Source: Pseudomonas chlororaphis subsp. piscium (lineage in GTDB: Bacteria; Pseudomonadota; Gammaproteobacteria; Pseudomonadales; Pseudomonadaceae). From it: a stretch of DNA of 64,000 nt. Shown piece by piece: positions 17,409 to 30,181 of this stretch (the first letter of the stretch is position 1; the number at the start of each line of letters is the position of its first letter). The stretch lies in the NCBI RefSeq assembly GCF_003850345.1, contig NZ_CP027707.1:6191001-6255000 (forward strand). Direction: 5' to 3'. The position numbers and the translations under genes are program-made. Below the pieces are notes generated by a model, which was not told where the DNA came from, did not search any database, and saw only the letters and a list, made by a program, of their open reading frames with translations.

Positions 17409-18026
17409 ATGAAACTACGTGGCCTGTATGCCATTACCGACAGCCAACTGTTGGCCGGCAAGTTCCTGCAGTACGTGGAGGCGGCGCTCGACGGTGGCGT
17501 GACCCTCCTGCAATACCGCGACAAGAGCAGCGACGAGGCTCGCCGCCTGCGCGAAGCCGAAGCCCTGCACAGCTTGTGCGAGCGCTACAAGACCCAACTG
17601 ATCATCAACGACGACGCCGAATTGGCCGCGCGCATCGGCGTCGGCGTGCACCTGGGCCAGACCGACGGTCCGCTAACTCCAGCCCGCGCCCTGCTTGGCC
17701 GCCAGGCGATCATCGGCTCGACCTGTCACGCCCAGCTGGAGCTGGCCGAACAAGCCGCCAAGGAAGGCGCCAGCTATGTCGCCTTCGGTCGCTTCTTCAA
17801 TTCCAACACCAAGCCCGGCGCACCGATGGCCAACCTGGAACTGCTGGACCAGGCCCGCGCCAGGCTGCACCTGCCGATCTGCGCGATCGGCGGCATCACC
17901 CTGGAGAACGCCGCACCGCTGGTCGCCCATGGCGTCGACCTGCTGGCCGTGGTCCATGGCCTGTTCGGCGCCGACAGCGTCCAGGAAGTGACCCGCCGCG
18001 CCCGCGCCTTCAACACCCTCTTCTAA
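17409..18026 (+). CDS. thiE: thiamine phosphate synthase
   Basis: A 205-residue TIM-barrel enzyme that joins HMP-PP and HET-P to give thiamine phosphate. Motifs match the family: LLQYRDK near residue 38, [10 protein letters not shown] (about 60-69), [26 protein letters not shown] and [10 protein letters not shown]. Length is normal. It sits between thiD and hemL on the same strand with short gaps. Confidence 0.96.
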   Translation: MKLRGLYAITDSQLLAGKFLQYVEAALDGGVTLLQYRDKSSDEARRLREAEALHSLCERYKTQLIINDDAELAARIGVGVHLGQTDGPLTPARALLGRQAIIGSTCHAQLELAEQAAKEGASYVAFGRFFNSNTKPGAPMANLELLDQARARLHLPICAIGGITLENAAPLVAHGVDLLAVVHGLFGADSVQEVTRRARAFNTLF

Positions 18027-18050
18027 CCGCTGATTTCCGAGAGTCCGATC

Positions 18051-19334
18051 ATGTCTCGTTCCGAAACCCTGTTTGCCAATGCCCAGAAACACATCCCCGG
18101 TGGCGTGAACTCGCCCGTGCGTGCGTTCAAGAGCGTGGGCGGCACACCGCTGTTCTTCAAGCACGCCGAAGGCGCCTACGTCACCGACGAAGACGACAAG
18201 CGCTATGTGGACTACGTTGGCTCCTGGGGGCCGATGATCCTCGGCCACAGCCACCCGGACGTGCTGGACGCGGTGCGCAAACAGCTGGAACACGGTCTGT
18301 CCTATGGCGCCCCGACCGCCATGGAAACCGAAATGGCCGACCTGGTCTGCTCCATCGTGCCGTCGATGGAAATGGTGCGCATGGTCAGCTCCGGCACCGA
18401 AGCGACCATGAGCGCGATCCGCCTGGCCCGTGGTTTCACCGGCCGCGACAGCATCATCAAGTTCGAAGGCTGCTACCACGGCCACTCCGACAGCCTGCTG
18501 GTCAAGGCCGGCTCCGGCGCGCTGACCCAGGGCGTGCCTAGCTCGGCCGGCGTACCGGCGGCCTTCGCCAAACACACCCTGACCCTGCCGTTCAACGACA
18601 TCGACGCGGTCGAGAAGATGCTCGCCGAAGTCGGCCAGGAAGTGGCCTGCATCATCGTCGAGCCCGTGGCCGGCAACATGAACTGCGTGCCACCGGCCCC
18701 GGGTTTTCTCGAAGGCCTGCGCAGCCTGTGCGACAAGCACGGCGTGGTGCTGATCTTCGACGAAGTGATGACCGGTTTCCGCGTCGCCCTGGGCGGCGCC
18801 CAGGCGCACTACGGGGTGACCCCGGACCTGTCCACCTTCGGCAAGATCATCGGCGGCGGCATGCCGGTGGGCTGCTTCGGCGGCAAACGCCAGATCATGG
18901 AACACATCGCGCCGCTGGGCCCGGTCTACCAGGCCGGCACCCTGTCGGGCAACCCGCTGGCCATGGCCGCCGGCCTGACCACCCTGCGCCTGATCAGCCG
19001 CCCGGGCTTCCACGCCGAGCTGAGCGACTACACCAGCCGCCTGCTCGACGGCCTGCAGCAACGCGCTGACGCCGCCGGCATCCCGTTCGTGACCACCCAG
19101 GCGGGCGGCATGTTCGGCCTGTACTTCAGCGGCGCCGACAACATCGTCACCTTCGACGACGTAATGGCCAGCGATGCCAATCTGTTCAAACGCTTCTTCC
19201 ACCTGATGCTCGAAGGCGGTGTCTACCTGGCCCCGAGTGCCTTCGAAGCCGGCTTCACCTCGATCGCCCACGGTGACGCCGAGCTGAAGCTGACCCTGGA
19301 CGCGGCCGAACGCGCTTTCGCCGCCCTGAAATAA
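18051..19334 (+). CDS. hemL: glutamate-1-semialdehyde 2,1-aminomutase
   Basis: A 427-residue PLP enzyme that makes 5-aminolevulinate from glutamate-1-semialdehyde, the C5 route to tetrapyrroles. The PLP-binding lysine is Lys265 in [14 protein letters not shown], and the N-terminal [11 protein letters not shown] motif is typical of GSA-AM. It is the last gene of the thiD-thiE-hemL run and is followed by a strong terminator. Confidence 0.97.
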   Translation: MSRSETLFANAQKHIPGGVNSPVRAFKSVGGTPLFFKHAEGAYVTDEDDKRYVDYVGSWGPMILGHSHPDVLDAVRKQLEHGLSYGAPTAMETEMADLVCSIVPSMEMVRMVSSGTEATMSAIRLARGFTGRDSIIKFEGCYHGHSDSLLVKAGSGALTQGVPSSAGVPAAFAKHTLTLPFNDIDAVEKMLAEVGQEVACIIVEPVAGNMNCVPPAPGFLEGLRSLCDKHGVVLIFDEVMTGFRVALGGAQAHYGVTPDLSTFGKIIGGGMPVGCFGGKRQIMEHIAPLGPVYQAGTLSGNPLAMAAGLTTLRLISRPGFHAELSDYTSRLLDGLQQRADAAGIPFVTTQAGGMFGLYFSGADNIVTFDDVMASDANLFKRFFHLMLEGGVYLAPSAFEAGFTSIAHGDAELKLTLDAAERAFAALK

Positions 19335-19343
19335 CCTTCCCCG

Positions 19344-19381
19344 TAAAACCCGGCGCCAGCACTTCCTGGCGCCGGTTTTAC
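19344..19381 (+). terminator. intrinsic terminator after hemL
   Basis: CCGGCGCCAG (19350-19359) pairs perfectly with CTGGCGCCGG (19366-19375) around CACTTC. The flanking TAAAAC/GTTTTA extends the stem and supplies a short T-tract. It ends the thiD-thiE-hemL transcript. Confidence 0.85.
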
Positions 19382-19551
19382 GCTGCATTCGCGCCCCAAC
19401 TCCCGAAACAGCCCCGAAAGCGGCGGATATCGCGTCCGCGCAGCAGAAAAACGAGTAAAGACTTTGTAAGGTTGGCCCTGCTTATTTCATAATGCGCGCT
19501 TATTGGATCCCTCGATGGGTCCGCGCGCCCTTCAGAGGTAAGTCGATTCCC

Positions 19552-20106
19552 ATGAACCGCACCGGCCGCGCCCTTGCACTGGGCTGCCTGTTGCTCCTTC
19601 AGCCCCTGCTCGCGCACGCACAAGCAGGCGGCAACTCGTTGTTGATCCCAGCGATGGGTCGCTGCACCCTCAATACTCAGTCACAAGATCTGTCCGAGGC
19701 CCTGACGGTCTGCCAGAAGGCGGCTGACGAAGGGGATGCGCAAGCGCAATACGAGTTGGGCGAGTTCTACTACGAAGGTAAAAATACCCCGCGCGATCTC
19801 AATCAGGCCCTCAGCTACTTTGAAAAGGCCTCGCTGCAAGGCCACGCCCAGGCGCAATTCAAGCTCGGCACCATGTTTTTCCACGGCGAAGGCGTACCGG
19901 CCAACAACGTTCAGGCCTATATCGTGCTGAAGATGGCGGCGGTCAATGGCGCCGAAGAGGCACTGGACACGGCCGACGAAGTGGCCGAGCACATGCAGCG
20001 CGACGAGCTGGAAGTCGCCACCCAGGTGCTGGGGCAGATTTTCCGCAAATACCTGATGGAATTGCAGAGCGCCGACGGGCGTTCGCCCTTCTCACCCCTG
20101 CCTTGA
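19552..20106 (+). CDS. exported Sel1-like repeat (TPR) protein
   Basis: A 184-residue protein with a signal peptide (LALGCLLLLQPLLAHAQA) and at least two Sel1-like repeats: AQAQYELGEFYYEGKNTPRD and AQAQFKLGTMFFHGEGVPAN. A third degenerate repeat follows (AYIVLKMAAVNGAEEAL). Sel1 repeats form helical solenoids for protein contacts. It should be periplasmic. The ATG at 19552 was chosen because it begins the signal peptide. The partner is unknown. Confidence 0.85.
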   Translation: MNRTGRALALGCLLLLQPLLAHAQAGGNSLLIPAMGRCTLNTQSQDLSEALTVCQKAADEGDAQAQYELGEFYYEGKNTPRDLNQALSYFEKASLQGHAQAQFKLGTMFFHGEGVPANNVQAYIVLKMAAVNGAEEALDTADEVAEHMQRDELEVATQVLGQIFRKYLMELQSADGRSPFSPLP

Positions 20107-20111
20107 ATACA

Positions 20112-20133
20112 TCGCGAGCAAGCCTGCTCGCGA
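20112..20133. repeat. short REP-like hairpin
   Basis: TCGCGAGCA (20112-20120) pairs with TGCTCGCGA (20125-20133) across four bases. It is a single REP unit between two convergent genes and may help end transcription. Confidence 0.65.
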
Positions 20134-20165
20134 CGGAATACAACGCGCCTCTCGATACAGCCCTT

Positions 20166-20492
20166 TTACTTCTCAGGCATCGGCATCGGAAACGGCATGA
20201 CGTTGCTCACGCCACGCGCCTCGCTGATCTTCGGCGTACCCAGGCGCTCGACCTCATCGATGCGCACGATCGAATGCATCGGCACAAAGCTGCGCACCAC
20301 GCCTTCGAACTGGGCCTTGAGCTTCTCTTCGCTCGGATCGACGACCACTTGCGTGCGCTCGCCAAAGACGAACTCTTCCACCTCCAGGAAACCCCACAGA
20401 TCACTTTGATAGATCTGCTTGGCGTACATTTCGAACACCTGTCCCTGGTTGAGGAAAATCACCTTGTAGATTGGAGCTTCACGTTTGGTCAT
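20166..20492 (-). CDS. DUF1820 family protein
   Basis: A 108-residue soluble protein beginning MTKREAPIYKVIFLNQGQVF. The open frame continues far upstream as an antisense shadow of miaB, so the true gene is only this 3' part. The chosen ATG starts the conserved region; an ATG six codons upstream is possible, and neither has a strong ribosome site. The pattern of strands (VIFLNQ, VFEMYAKQI, EEFVFGE, TQVVVDPSEEKLK) matches DUF1820, a small family of unknown function found beside miaB in pseudomonads. Confidence 0.85.
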   Translation of the reverse strand: MTKREAPIYKVIFLNQGQVFEMYAKQIYQSDLWGFLEVEEFVFGERTQVVVDPSEEKLKAQFEGVVRSFVPMHSIVRIDEVERLGTPKISEARGVSNVMPFPMPMPEK

Positions 20493-20627
20493 GGTGGGCG
20501 GGTAACACATCGGGGGATATAAAAGAGGGCGCGAACTATAGCATAGCCACCGGACGCGCAGCGGTAGGAACCTCGGAGCATGTTCCCTATAATGCGCGGT
20601 TCTTTGAATCACGTGATGACCCCTTCC

Positions 20628-21956
20628 ATGGCCAAGAAGCTTTACATAGAAACCCACGGTTGCCAGATGAACGAGTACGACAGCTCGCGCATGGTCGATC
20701 TGCTGGGTGAACACCAGGCCCTGGAAGTCACCGCCCGCGCCGAAGACGCGGACGTCATTCTGCTCAACACCTGCTCGATCCGCGAACGGGCCCAGGACCG
20801 GGTGTACTCCCAACTGGGGCGCTGGCGCGAGCTGAAGCTGGCCAACCCGGAAATGGTCATCGCCGTCGGCGGTTGCGTGGCCAGCCAGGAAGGCGCGGCC
20901 ATCCGTGACCGGGCGCCGTACGTCGACGTGGTCTTCGGCCCGCAGACCCTGCACCGCCTGCCGGAAATGATCGATGCCGCCCGCAGCAGCAAGCTGCCGC
21001 AGGTCGACGTCTCGTTCCCGGAAATCGAAAAATTCGACCATCTGCCAGAGCCGCGCATCGACGGCCCGAGTGCCTATGTTTCGGTAATGGAAGGCTGCAG
21101 CAAGTACTGCACCTTCTGCGTGGTGCCTTACACCCGTGGCGAGGAAGTCAGCCGGCCGTTCGACGACGTGATCTCCGAAATCATCCACCTGGCGGAAAAC
21201 GGCGTGCGCGAAGTCACCCTGCTGGGGCAGAACGTCAACGGCTACCGTGGCCAGACCCATGATGGCCGCCTGGCCGACCTCGCCGAACTGATCCGCGTGG
21301 TCGCGGCGGTCGATGGCATCGAGCGCATCCGCTACACCACCTCCCATCCGCTGGAGTTCTCCGACAGCCTGATCCAGGCCCACGCCGAAGTGCCGGAACT
21401 GGTGAAACACCTGCACTTGCCAGTGCAGTCGGGCTCCGACCGGATTCTCGCAGCCATGAAGCGCAACCACACAGCGCTGGAATACAAATCCAAGCTGCGC
21501 AAACTGCGCGCCGCCGTGCCGGGCATTTGCATCAGCTCGGACTTCATCGTCGGTTTCCCCGGCGAGACCGAAAAAGACTTCGAACAGACCATGAAGCTGA
21601 TCGAAGACGTCGGCTTCGACTTCTCCTATTCGTTCGTCTACAGCCAACGTCCGGGCACCCCAGCGGCCGATCTGGCGGACGACACCCCGGAAGAGTTGAA
21701 AAAGGAACGCCTGAACGCCCTGCAACACCGGCTGAATCAACAAGGGTTCGAAATCAGCCGACAGATGGTCGGCTCGATCCAGCGCATCCTGGTCACCGAC
21801 TACTCGAAGAAAGACCCGGGCGAACTGCAGGGGCGGACCGAGAACAACCGTATCGTCAACTTCCGCTGCGACAATCCCACGCTGATCGGTCAATTTGCCG
21901 ATGTGCACATCGACTCCGCCCAGCCTCACTCGCTGCGCGGATCGCTGCTGCAATAA
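20628..21956 (+). CDS. miaB: tRNA-2-methylthio-N6-dimethylallyladenosine synthase
   Basis: A 442-residue radical-SAM methylthiotransferase that modifies A37 of tRNAs reading U-starting codons. The N-terminal UPF0004 domain holds the auxiliary-cluster cysteines ([25 protein letters not shown]). The radical-SAM motif is [18 protein letters not shown]-terminal TRAM domain is present (about 375-440). I chose the ATG of [13 protein letters not shown] at 20628 over upstream frame extension. A TATAAT at 20587-20592 may be its -10 box. Confidence 0.96.
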   Translation: MAKKLYIETHGCQMNEYDSSRMVDLLGEHQALEVTARAEDADVILLNTCSIRERAQDRVYSQLGRWRELKLANPEMVIAVGGCVASQEGAAIRDRAPYVDVVFGPQTLHRLPEMIDAARSSKLPQVDVSFPEIEKFDHLPEPRIDGPSAYVSVMEGCSKYCTFCVVPYTRGEEVSRPFDDVISEIIHLAENGVREVTLLGQNVNGYRGQTHDGRLADLAELIRVVAAVDGIERIRYTTSHPLEFSDSLIQAHAEVPELVKHLHLPVQSGSDRILAAMKRNHTALEYKSKLRKLRAAVPGICISSDFIVGFPGETEKDFEQTMKLIEDVGFDFSYSFVYSQRPGTPAADLADDTPEELKKERLNALQHRLNQQGFEISRQMVGSIQRILVTDYSKKDPGELQGRTENNRIVNFRCDNPTLIGQFADVHIDSAQPHSLRGSLLQ

Positions 21957-22134
21957 TCTCCTGCCGATGCTGGCTGACCAGCGGTAGCGGCCTCGGGCAC
22001 GCCATCGCCGGAAAGCCGGCTCCCAAGGAAAATGTGGCGAAAGACATTGCTTCGTATAAGAGCTTTCGTACCCAGGCCACTGGCGTTATCCTTGAATTCA
22101 TCCTTTATTGCCGTTGGGCGGCTAAAAAACGACC

Positions 22135-23154
22135 TTGAACGCACCCATAGAACCACATCGTTTCATCCTCGAGCCCTTTGAGGCTCGCCGCTTCGCCAAT
22201 CTGTGCGGGCAATTCGACGAGCATTTGCGCTTGATCGAGCAGCGCCTGACCATCGAGATCCGCAACCGCGGCAATCAGTTCGAACTGATCGGCGAACCCA
22301 AGCACACCACCTCCGCGGAAAACCTCCTGCGCCGCCTGTACCGGGAAACCAAGGGTACCGAGCTGTCGCCGGACATGGTGCACCTGTTCCTCCAGGAATC
22401 CGCTGTCGAAGAACTGAACAATCACCCAGTCGCCGAAGCGGCCGTGGCCCTGCGCACCAAAAAAGGCATGATTCGCCCACGCGGCTTGAATCAGCAGCGC
22501 TACGTCAAGGAAATCCTCGGCAACGACATCAACTTCGGCATCGGCCCGGCCGGTACCGGCAAGACCTACCTGGCCGTGGCCTGTGCGGTAGACGCACTGG
22601 AGCGCGAACAGGTACGGCGTATCCTGCTGGTGCGTCCAGCGGTCGAAGCCGGCGAAAAGCTCGGCTTCCTGCCTGGCGACCTGGCCCAGAAGATCGACCC
22701 GTACCTGCGCCCGTTGTATGACGCGCTGTATGAAATGCTCGGCTTCGAACACGTCGCCAAGCTGATCGAGCGCCAGGTCATCGAGATTGCTCCGCTGGCC
22801 TACATGCGCGGCCGTACGCTGAACAACAGTTTCATCATCCTCGACGAAAGCCAGAACACCACAGTCGAGCAGATGAAGATGTTCCTGACCCGGATCGGCT
22901 TCGGCTCCACCGCCGTGATCACGGGCGACATCACCCAGGTCGACCTGCCCAAGGGCACCAAGTCCGGCCTGGCCCACGTGATCAACGTACTCAAGGACGT
23001 CCCGGGCATCAGCTTCACTCACTTCATGCCCAAGGACGTGGTGCGCCATCCGCTGGTGCAACGCATCGTCGAAGCCTACGAGCGCTTCGAGCAGCGCGTG
23101 GCCGACGAGTCCGCCCAGTCCGCCGCGGAAAAAGGCAATCGCCACGATGCTTGA
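22135..23154 (+). CDS. ybeZ: PhoH-like ATPase YbeZ
   Basis: A 339-residue PhoH-family P-loop ATPase. Walker A is GPAGTGKT with Lys143, and Walker B is the [11 protein letters not shown] region. It has the YbeZ-type N-terminal extension. The start is a TTG at 22135 ([14 protein letters not shown]); no ATG is available in a sensible place, and the ribosome site is weak. YbeZ works with the RNase-fold protein YbeY, whose gene overlaps its 3' end by 8 bp, in rRNA maturation and ribosome quality control. Confidence 0.92.
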   Translation: MNAPIEPHRFILEPFEARRFANLCGQFDEHLRLIEQRLTIEIRNRGNQFELIGEPKHTTSAENLLRRLYRETKGTELSPDMVHLFLQESAVEELNNHPVAEAAVALRTKKGMIRPRGLNQQRYVKEILGNDINFGIGPAGTGKTYLAVACAVDALEREQVRRILLVRPAVEAGEKLGFLPGDLAQKIDPYLRPLYDALYEMLGFEHVAKLIERQVIEIAPLAYMRGRTLNNSFIILDESQNTTVEQMKMFLTRIGFGSTAVITGDITQVDLPKGTKSGLAHVINVLKDVPGISFTHFMPKDVVRHPLVQRIVEAYERFEQRVADESAQSAAEKGNRHDA

Positions 23155-23641
23155 GCTTGATCTGCAACTGGCAAGCGACAAGCCTGCTCCCAGCGAAGCC
23201 CTGTTCCGCCAATGGTGTGAGCTGGCCCTGCTCCAGCGCACGGCCGACTCGGAACTGACCATACGCTTGGTGGACGAGCCCGAAGGCCGCGAACTGAACC
23301 GCACCTGGCGGCAGAAGGACTACGCTACCAACGTACTGTCGTTCCCCGCCGACGTGCCGGACGAGCTGCTGGACATTCCATTGCTCGGCGACCTGGTGAT
23401 CTGCGTCGAAGTAGTCGAGCGCGAAGCCGCCGAACAAGGCAAGGACCTCCAGGCCCACTGGGCCCATCTGGTGATTCACGGCTGCTTGCATCTATTGGGT
23501 TACGACCACATAGATGACGACGAAGCCGAAGAAATGGAAGCACTGGAACGAACGTTGCTTGCAGAACTGGGTCATCCCGACCCTTATGCGGACGACGAAA
23601 CCGAAGAACATCCATCTGTAACAACCAAGGATTTAGAGTAA
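23147..23641 (+). CDS. ybeY: endoribonuclease YbeY
   Basis: A 164-residue metalloprotein. The UPF0054 zinc motif HxxxHxxxxxH is complete: His111, His115 and His121 in [13 protein letters not shown]. The N-terminal region includes the conserved [19 protein letters not shown]. It acts in 16S rRNA 3'-end maturation and 70S quality control. The start overlaps the phoH-like gene, suggesting translational coupling. A C-terminal acidic tail of about 20 residues is slightly longer than in E. coli. Confidence 0.95.
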   Translation: MLELDLQLASDKPAPSEALFRQWCELALLQRTADSELTIRLVDEPEGRELNRTWRQKDYATNVLSFPADVPDELLDIPLLGDLVICVEVVEREAAEQGKDLQAHWAHLVIHGCLHLLGYDHIDDDEAEEMEALERTLLAELGHPDPYADDETEEHPSVTTKDLE

Positions 23642-23646
23642 TCGCT

Positions 23647-24486
23647 ATGAGCGAAGACCGATCGAGCAGCGGGCAAAAGTCGTGGCTGGGTAAACTGACC
23701 CAGGCTTTTGCCCATGAGCCGAAAAACCGCCAGGAGCTGCTGGAGCTGCTGCGCGAAGCCCATCAGAACAAGTTGCTGGACAGCGAAGCGCTGGCCATCG
23801 TCGAAGGCGCCATCCAGGTCGCTGACCTGCAGGTACGGGACATCATGGTTCCGCGCTCGCAGATGATCAGCATCAAGGCGACCCAGACTCCCCGCGAATT
23901 CCTGCCGTCCGTCCTCGATTCCGCGCACTCGCGTTATCCGGTGATCGGCGAAAGCCATGACGACGTCATGGGTGTTCTGCTGGCCAAGGACCTGCTGCCG
24001 CTGATCCTCAAGGAGAACGGCGACAGCTTCAACATCAAGGATCTGCTGCGCCCGGCGACCTTCGTGCCCGAGTCCAAGCGCCTGAACGTGCTGCTGCGCG
24101 AGTTCCGCGCTAACCACAACCACATGGCCATCGTCATCGACGAATACGGCGGCGTGGCGGGGCTGGTGACCATCGAAGACGTGCTGGAACAGATCGTCGG
24201 CGACATCGAAGACGAGCACGACGTCGAGGAAGACAGCTACATCAAGCCGCTGCCGAGCGGCGATTTCCTGATCAAGGCGCTGACGCCGATCGAGAACTTC
24301 AACGAGTTCTTCGACAGCGAGTTCTCCGACGACGAGTTCGACACCGTCGGCGGCCTGGTGATGAGCGCGTTCGGGCACCTGCCTAAACGCAACGAAATCA
24401 CCGAAATCGGTGCCTATCGCTTCCGTATCCTGAATGCCGACAGCCGTCGGATTCATCTGCTGCGACTAACGCCTATCCCCCGCTAA
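23647..24486 (+). CDS. corC: CorC/YbeX-type CBS-domain protein
   Basis: A 279-residue cytoplasmic protein with two CBS domains (about residues 65-185, with VRDIMVPRSQM at the start of the first) and a CorC_HlyC domain at the C-terminus (about 200-278). There are no membrane helices, so it is YbeX/CorC rather than a full CNNM transporter. The family is linked to Mg2+/Co2+ efflux, and YbeX also to ribosome metabolism. It is 5 bp after ybeY and 8 bp before lnt, in one operon. Confidence 0.93.
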   Translation: MSEDRSSSGQKSWLGKLTQAFAHEPKNRQELLELLREAHQNKLLDSEALAIVEGAIQVADLQVRDIMVPRSQMISIKATQTPREFLPSVLDSAHSRYPVIGESHDDVMGVLLAKDLLPLILKENGDSFNIKDLLRPATFVPESKRLNVLLREFRANHNHMAIVIDEYGGVAGLVTIEDVLEQIVGDIEDEHDVEEDSYIKPLPSGDFLIKALTPIENFNEFFDSEFSDDEFDTVGGLVMSAFGHLPKRNEITEIGAYRFRILNADSRRIHLLRLTPIPR

Positions 24487-24494
24487 GGATCGAC

Positions 24495-26018
24495 ATGCTG
24501 CGCTTAACCCGCCCCGGCTGGCCCGGTAACCTGCTGGCCATGGCGGCTGGCGCAATCACCACCCTGGCCCTGGCGCCGTACGACATCTGGCCGCTGGCAC
24601 TGCTGGCGGTTGGCTTCTTTTATGCCGGCCTGCGCGAGCTGAGCCCGCGTCAGGCGCTGTGGCGCGGCTGGTGTTTCGGCTTCGGCCTGTTTGCCGCCGG
24701 CACCAGCTGGATCTACGTCAGCATCCATACCTACGGTGGCGCCTCGGTGCTGCTGGCCAGCTTGCTGATGCTGGCCTTCATTGCCGCCATCGCGTTCTTT
24801 TTCGCCCTGCCGGCCTGGCTCTGGGCACGCTGGCTGCGCCGCAATGAGGCGCCCCTCGCCGATGCCCTGGCCTTCGCTGCCCTCTGGGTGGGCCAGGAAG
24901 CCTTCCGCGGCTGGTTCCTGACGGGTTTCCCCTGGCTCTACTCCGGCTACAGTCAGCTCGACGGCCCTCTGGCTGGCCTGGCCCCGCTGGGTGGCATGTG
25001 GCTGATTTCCTTTACCCTGGCGCTGACCGCCGCCCTGCTCTACAACCTGCCCGGCCTGGTCCGCGCCGGACGCAAAGGTTTTATCGCCGCCGGCCTGGTG
25101 CTCCTGGTCGCCCCCTGGGTGATCGGCATCACGCTCAAGGGACATGCCTGGACCAGTCCATCGGGCGAACCGCTGACCGTGGCGGCGATCCAGGGCAATA
25201 TCGAACAGAGCCTGAAATGGGACCCCGCGCAACTCAACTCCCAGCTGGCGCTGTACCGCGACATGAGTTTCAGCTCCAAGCGCGTGGACCTGCTGGTGTG
25301 GCCGGAAACCGCGGTGCCCGTGCTCAAGGAGTCGGCCGAAGGTTATCTGAACATGATGGGCAACTTCGCCGCCGACCGGCATTCGGCGCTGATCACCGGC
25401 GTACCGATCCGCCAGGAAGTGCACCACCAGAAACGCTACTTCAACGGCATTACCGTGGTTGGCGAAGGCGATGGCGAGTACCTCAAGCAGAAGCTCGTGC
25501 CATTCGGTGAGTACGTGCCCCTGCAAGACCTGTTGCGCGGCCTGATCGCGTTCTTCGACCTGCCCATGTCGGATTTCGCCCGTGGCCCTGCCGACCAGCC
25601 TTTGCTGCAAGCCAAGGGCTACCAGATTGCGCCGTTCATCTGCTACGAGGTGGTTTACCCGGAATTCGCCGCCGGCCTGTCAGCCCGTAGCGACCTGCTG
25701 CTGACCATCAGCAACGACACCTGGTTCGGCACTTCGATCGGCCCGCTGCAACATTTGCAGATGGCCCAGATGCGTGCCCTGGAAGCCGGCCGCTGGATGA
25801 TCCGCGCCACCAACAACGGGGTGACCGGCCTGATCGATCCATTCGGCAAGATCACCGTGCAGATTCCACAGTTCGAACGCGGGATCCTGTACGGCGAAGT
25901 GGTGCCGATGCACAACCTGACACCTTACCTGCAGTGGCGCTCGTGGCCACTGATCATTGTGAGCGTCTTGCTATTCGGCTGGGCCCTGCTGGCCAGCCGG
26001 ATCGCCAAGACCATCTGA
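24495..26018 (+). CDS. lnt: apolipoprotein N-acyltransferase
   Basis: A 507-residue inner-membrane enzyme that adds the third acyl chain to lipoproteins. About six N-terminal helices (1-205) are followed by a periplasmic nitrilase-like domain and a final helix. The catalytic triad is readable: Glu in LLVWPETAVP, Lys in LKQKLVPFGEYVP and Cys in APFICYEVVYPE. It closes the miaB-ybeZYX-lnt cluster, an arrangement also seen in enterobacteria. It is needed for the many lipoproteins encoded in this window. Confidence 0.96.
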   Translation: MLRLTRPGWPGNLLAMAAGAITTLALAPYDIWPLALLAVGFFYAGLRELSPRQALWRGWCFGFGLFAAGTSWIYVSIHTYGGASVLLASLLMLAFIAAIAFFFALPAWLWARWLRRNEAPLADALAFAALWVGQEAFRGWFLTGFPWLYSGYSQLDGPLAGLAPLGGMWLISFTLALTAALLYNLPGLVRAGRKGFIAAGLVLLVAPWVIGITLKGHAWTSPSGEPLTVAAIQGNIEQSLKWDPAQLNSQLALYRDMSFSSKRVDLLVWPETAVPVLKESAEGYLNMMGNFAADRHSALITGVPIRQEVHHQKRYFNGITVVGEGDGEYLKQKLVPFGEYVPLQDLLRGLIAFFDLPMSDFARGPADQPLLQAKGYQIAPFICYEVVYPEFAAGLSARSDLLLTISNDTWFGTSIGPLQHLQMAQMRALEAGRWMIRATNNGVTGLIDPFGKITVQIPQFERGILYGEVVPMHNLTPYLQWRSWPLIIVSVLLFGWALLASRIAKTI

Positions 26019-26058
26019 CCTCATCGCACCAGCTCGCTCGCACCAAGGATTTACGATT

Positions 26059-26087
26059 CCTGCGGGAGCGGGCTGGCTCGAGATGAA
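26059..26087. repeat. degenerate REP-like half element
   Basis: The stretch carries CTGCGGGAGCGGGCTGGCTC followed by GAGATGAA, a one-sided copy of the REP family common elsewhere in the window. It lies between the convergent lnt and ydcF-like genes. Confidence 0.4.
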
Positions 26088-26088
26088 T

Positions 26089-26859
26089 CTAGTCCTCTCC
26101 ACGATAAAACAGTTTGTAGCCCACCAGCCCCACCGCCTCGTTCAGCAACTGGCCGCTCTGCCAGATCGACTTGAACTCCGGCATCCAGCCGCCCAGCGGC
26201 CTGGCGTTATCCACCCCCAGGAATCCCACCGGCGCCGGCACCACGGTGAATCCTGCCTGCTCGAAACTCCAGACAGCCCGCTGCATATGCCAGGCCTGGG
26301 TGACCAGCACTATACGTTTGACACCTTGCGGCTCCAGCACTTGCGCAGTGAATTGGGCGTTCTCCCAGGTCGTGCGGCTGCGCCCTTCCTGCCAGCGCAC
26401 CTTCACGTCGAAATCGTTCAGCAGCGACTCGGCCATCAATGCCGCTTCCGTGGGCGGCGTGCCGTAGTGCAGGCCTCCGCTGGTCAGGATCGGTAACCCG
26501 GAAGCCTTGGCCAGGCGCGCCGCGTAACGCTGGCGCTCAAGCCCGACCCCGGTCGGCTGGTCGCTGCCCCAGGCCGGATCGCCACGCTCCCGCCCCGAGC
26601 CCAGCACCACGATCGCATCGGCCTGTTCGGCCAGGGTCAACCACTGGCTTTGCGTCAGCGCCGGCTCAGTCTCCAGGGCACTGGCGCCCCACTCCACCAT
26701 CACAGGCAGGCTCATCAGCCAGAACCCGCCCAGTCCGAGAGCAAAGCACGCACCGGCCAATCGCGGCCTAGAGCGACGAAACCACCAGGCGAACAGAAGC
26801 AGCAGCAACAGAAGGCCTGGCGGCAGGAGCAGTTGTTTGACGAAATAACGAAAAGGCAT
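26089..26859 (-). CDS. YdcF/ElyC/SanA-family envelope protein
   Basis: A 256-residue protein with two N-terminal membrane helices (about residues 9-25 and 35-55) and a periplasmic DUF218 domain. Family motifs are IVVLGSGRERGD, RYAARLAKASGLPILTSGG, TTWENAQFTAQ and VTQAWHMQRA. ElyC acts in envelope/peptidoglycan precursor metabolism in E. coli, which fits the wall theme of the region, but the subfamily here is not certain. The ribosome site lies inside a perfect hairpin just before the ATG. Confidence 0.87.
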   Translation of the reverse strand: MPFRYFVKQLLLPPGLLLLLLLFAWWFRRSRPRLAGACFALGLGGFWLMSLPVMVEWGASALETEPALTQSQWLTLAEQADAIVVLGSGRERGDPAWGSDQPTGVGLERQRYAARLAKASGLPILTSGGLHYGTPPTEAALMAESLLNDFDVKVRWQEGRSRTTWENAQFTAQVLEPQGVKRIVLVTQAWHMQRAVWSFEQAGFTVVPAPVGFLGVDNARPLGGWMPEFKSIWQSGQLLNEAVGLVGYKLFYRGED

Positions 26860-26860
26860 C

Positions 26861-26880
26861 GAGCATCTCCAAAGATGCTC
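26861..26880 (-). promoter_or_regulatory. hairpin covering the ydcF-like ribosome-binding site
   Basis: On the minus strand GAGCATCT and AGATGCTC form a perfect 8-bp stem around TTGG, ending one base before the ATG of the YdcF-like gene. The only GGAG Shine-Dalgarno (26867-26870), seven bases before the ATG, is split between the loop and the 3' arm. Folding would hide it. Confidence 0.5.
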
Positions 26881-26986
26881 GAAGCCTAAGTGGGTAAAAG
26901 CAAAGCAACAACAGATACGAAACAGATTTCACGCACAAGGTACGCGGCGTTGACGCTGCGCAGATGCCCGAATGGGCGGCGCAGAC

Positions 26987-27307
26987 TCATTTGAACTGCA
27001 GGGACCGGACCTTTACCGCATCCCGGGCGGGCACCTTGTCTTTCAACCAGATGACCTTGGCCGAATGTGGAGTCACTTCGTGCCTCAGGCATTCGAGCAC
27101 GCTCAATTGCGTCTCACGCTCACTACGATCCAGATAGGCCTTGATCACCTCGAGCTCGGCATGACTCAGTCCCCGCAACTCCAACTCCGCAGGACGCTCA
27201 TTACGCAAGCTCCCTGCTGTTCTCGCTGCGTCCAGGGCCAAAGCCAGACGATCTATCAATCGTTCGTACAACTCGGGTTTTATAACTTTTCGCTGCGACT
27301 CAACCAT
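26987..27307 (-). CDS. small helical protein of unknown function, divergent from leuS
   Basis: A 106-residue, mostly helical, charged protein without signal peptide. GAGGTG seven bases before the ATG supports it as a real gene. The first ~65 residues (ELYERLIDRLALALDAA and then LSHAELEVIKAYLDRSERE) resemble the helical N-terminal part of DUF1451 (YbeL). In E. coli ybeL also lies divergent from leuS. The zinc ribbon of DUF1451 is absent: only one Cys occurs. It may be a shortened relative, but this is an inference from position and pattern. Confidence 0.65.
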   Translation of the reverse strand: MVESQRKVIKPELYERLIDRLALALDAARTAGSLRNERPAELELRGLSHAELEVIKAYLDRSERETQLSVLECLRHEVTPHSAKVIWLKDKVPARDAVKVRSLQFK

Positions 27308-27458
27308 CCATTCACCTCATGAAAGTAAGACTCACTCCCCTTTTTGAGCTTAGTCGTACTGCCGAAACCGGCAGGGTGCCGCGACCAACGGCCCACGGCG
27401 CGTAATCAGGGTTTCCCTCGGTAGAGCGCGGTCATGTATGCTACGGCGCTTCCTGTAA

Positions 27459-30173
<2,715 letters not shown>

Positions 30174-30181
30174 TTGGATCA

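Noticed and set aside
17673..19388. 571-codon minus-strand frame opposite thiE-hemL
   Set aside because: It is a codon-bias shadow rich in His, Gln, Gly and Val and covers two well-supported genes.
20493..21953. Long minus-strand open frame continuing from the DUF1820 gene through miaB
   Set aside because: It is the antisense shadow of miaB, produced by GC-rich third positions. Only the last 108 codons match a real family.
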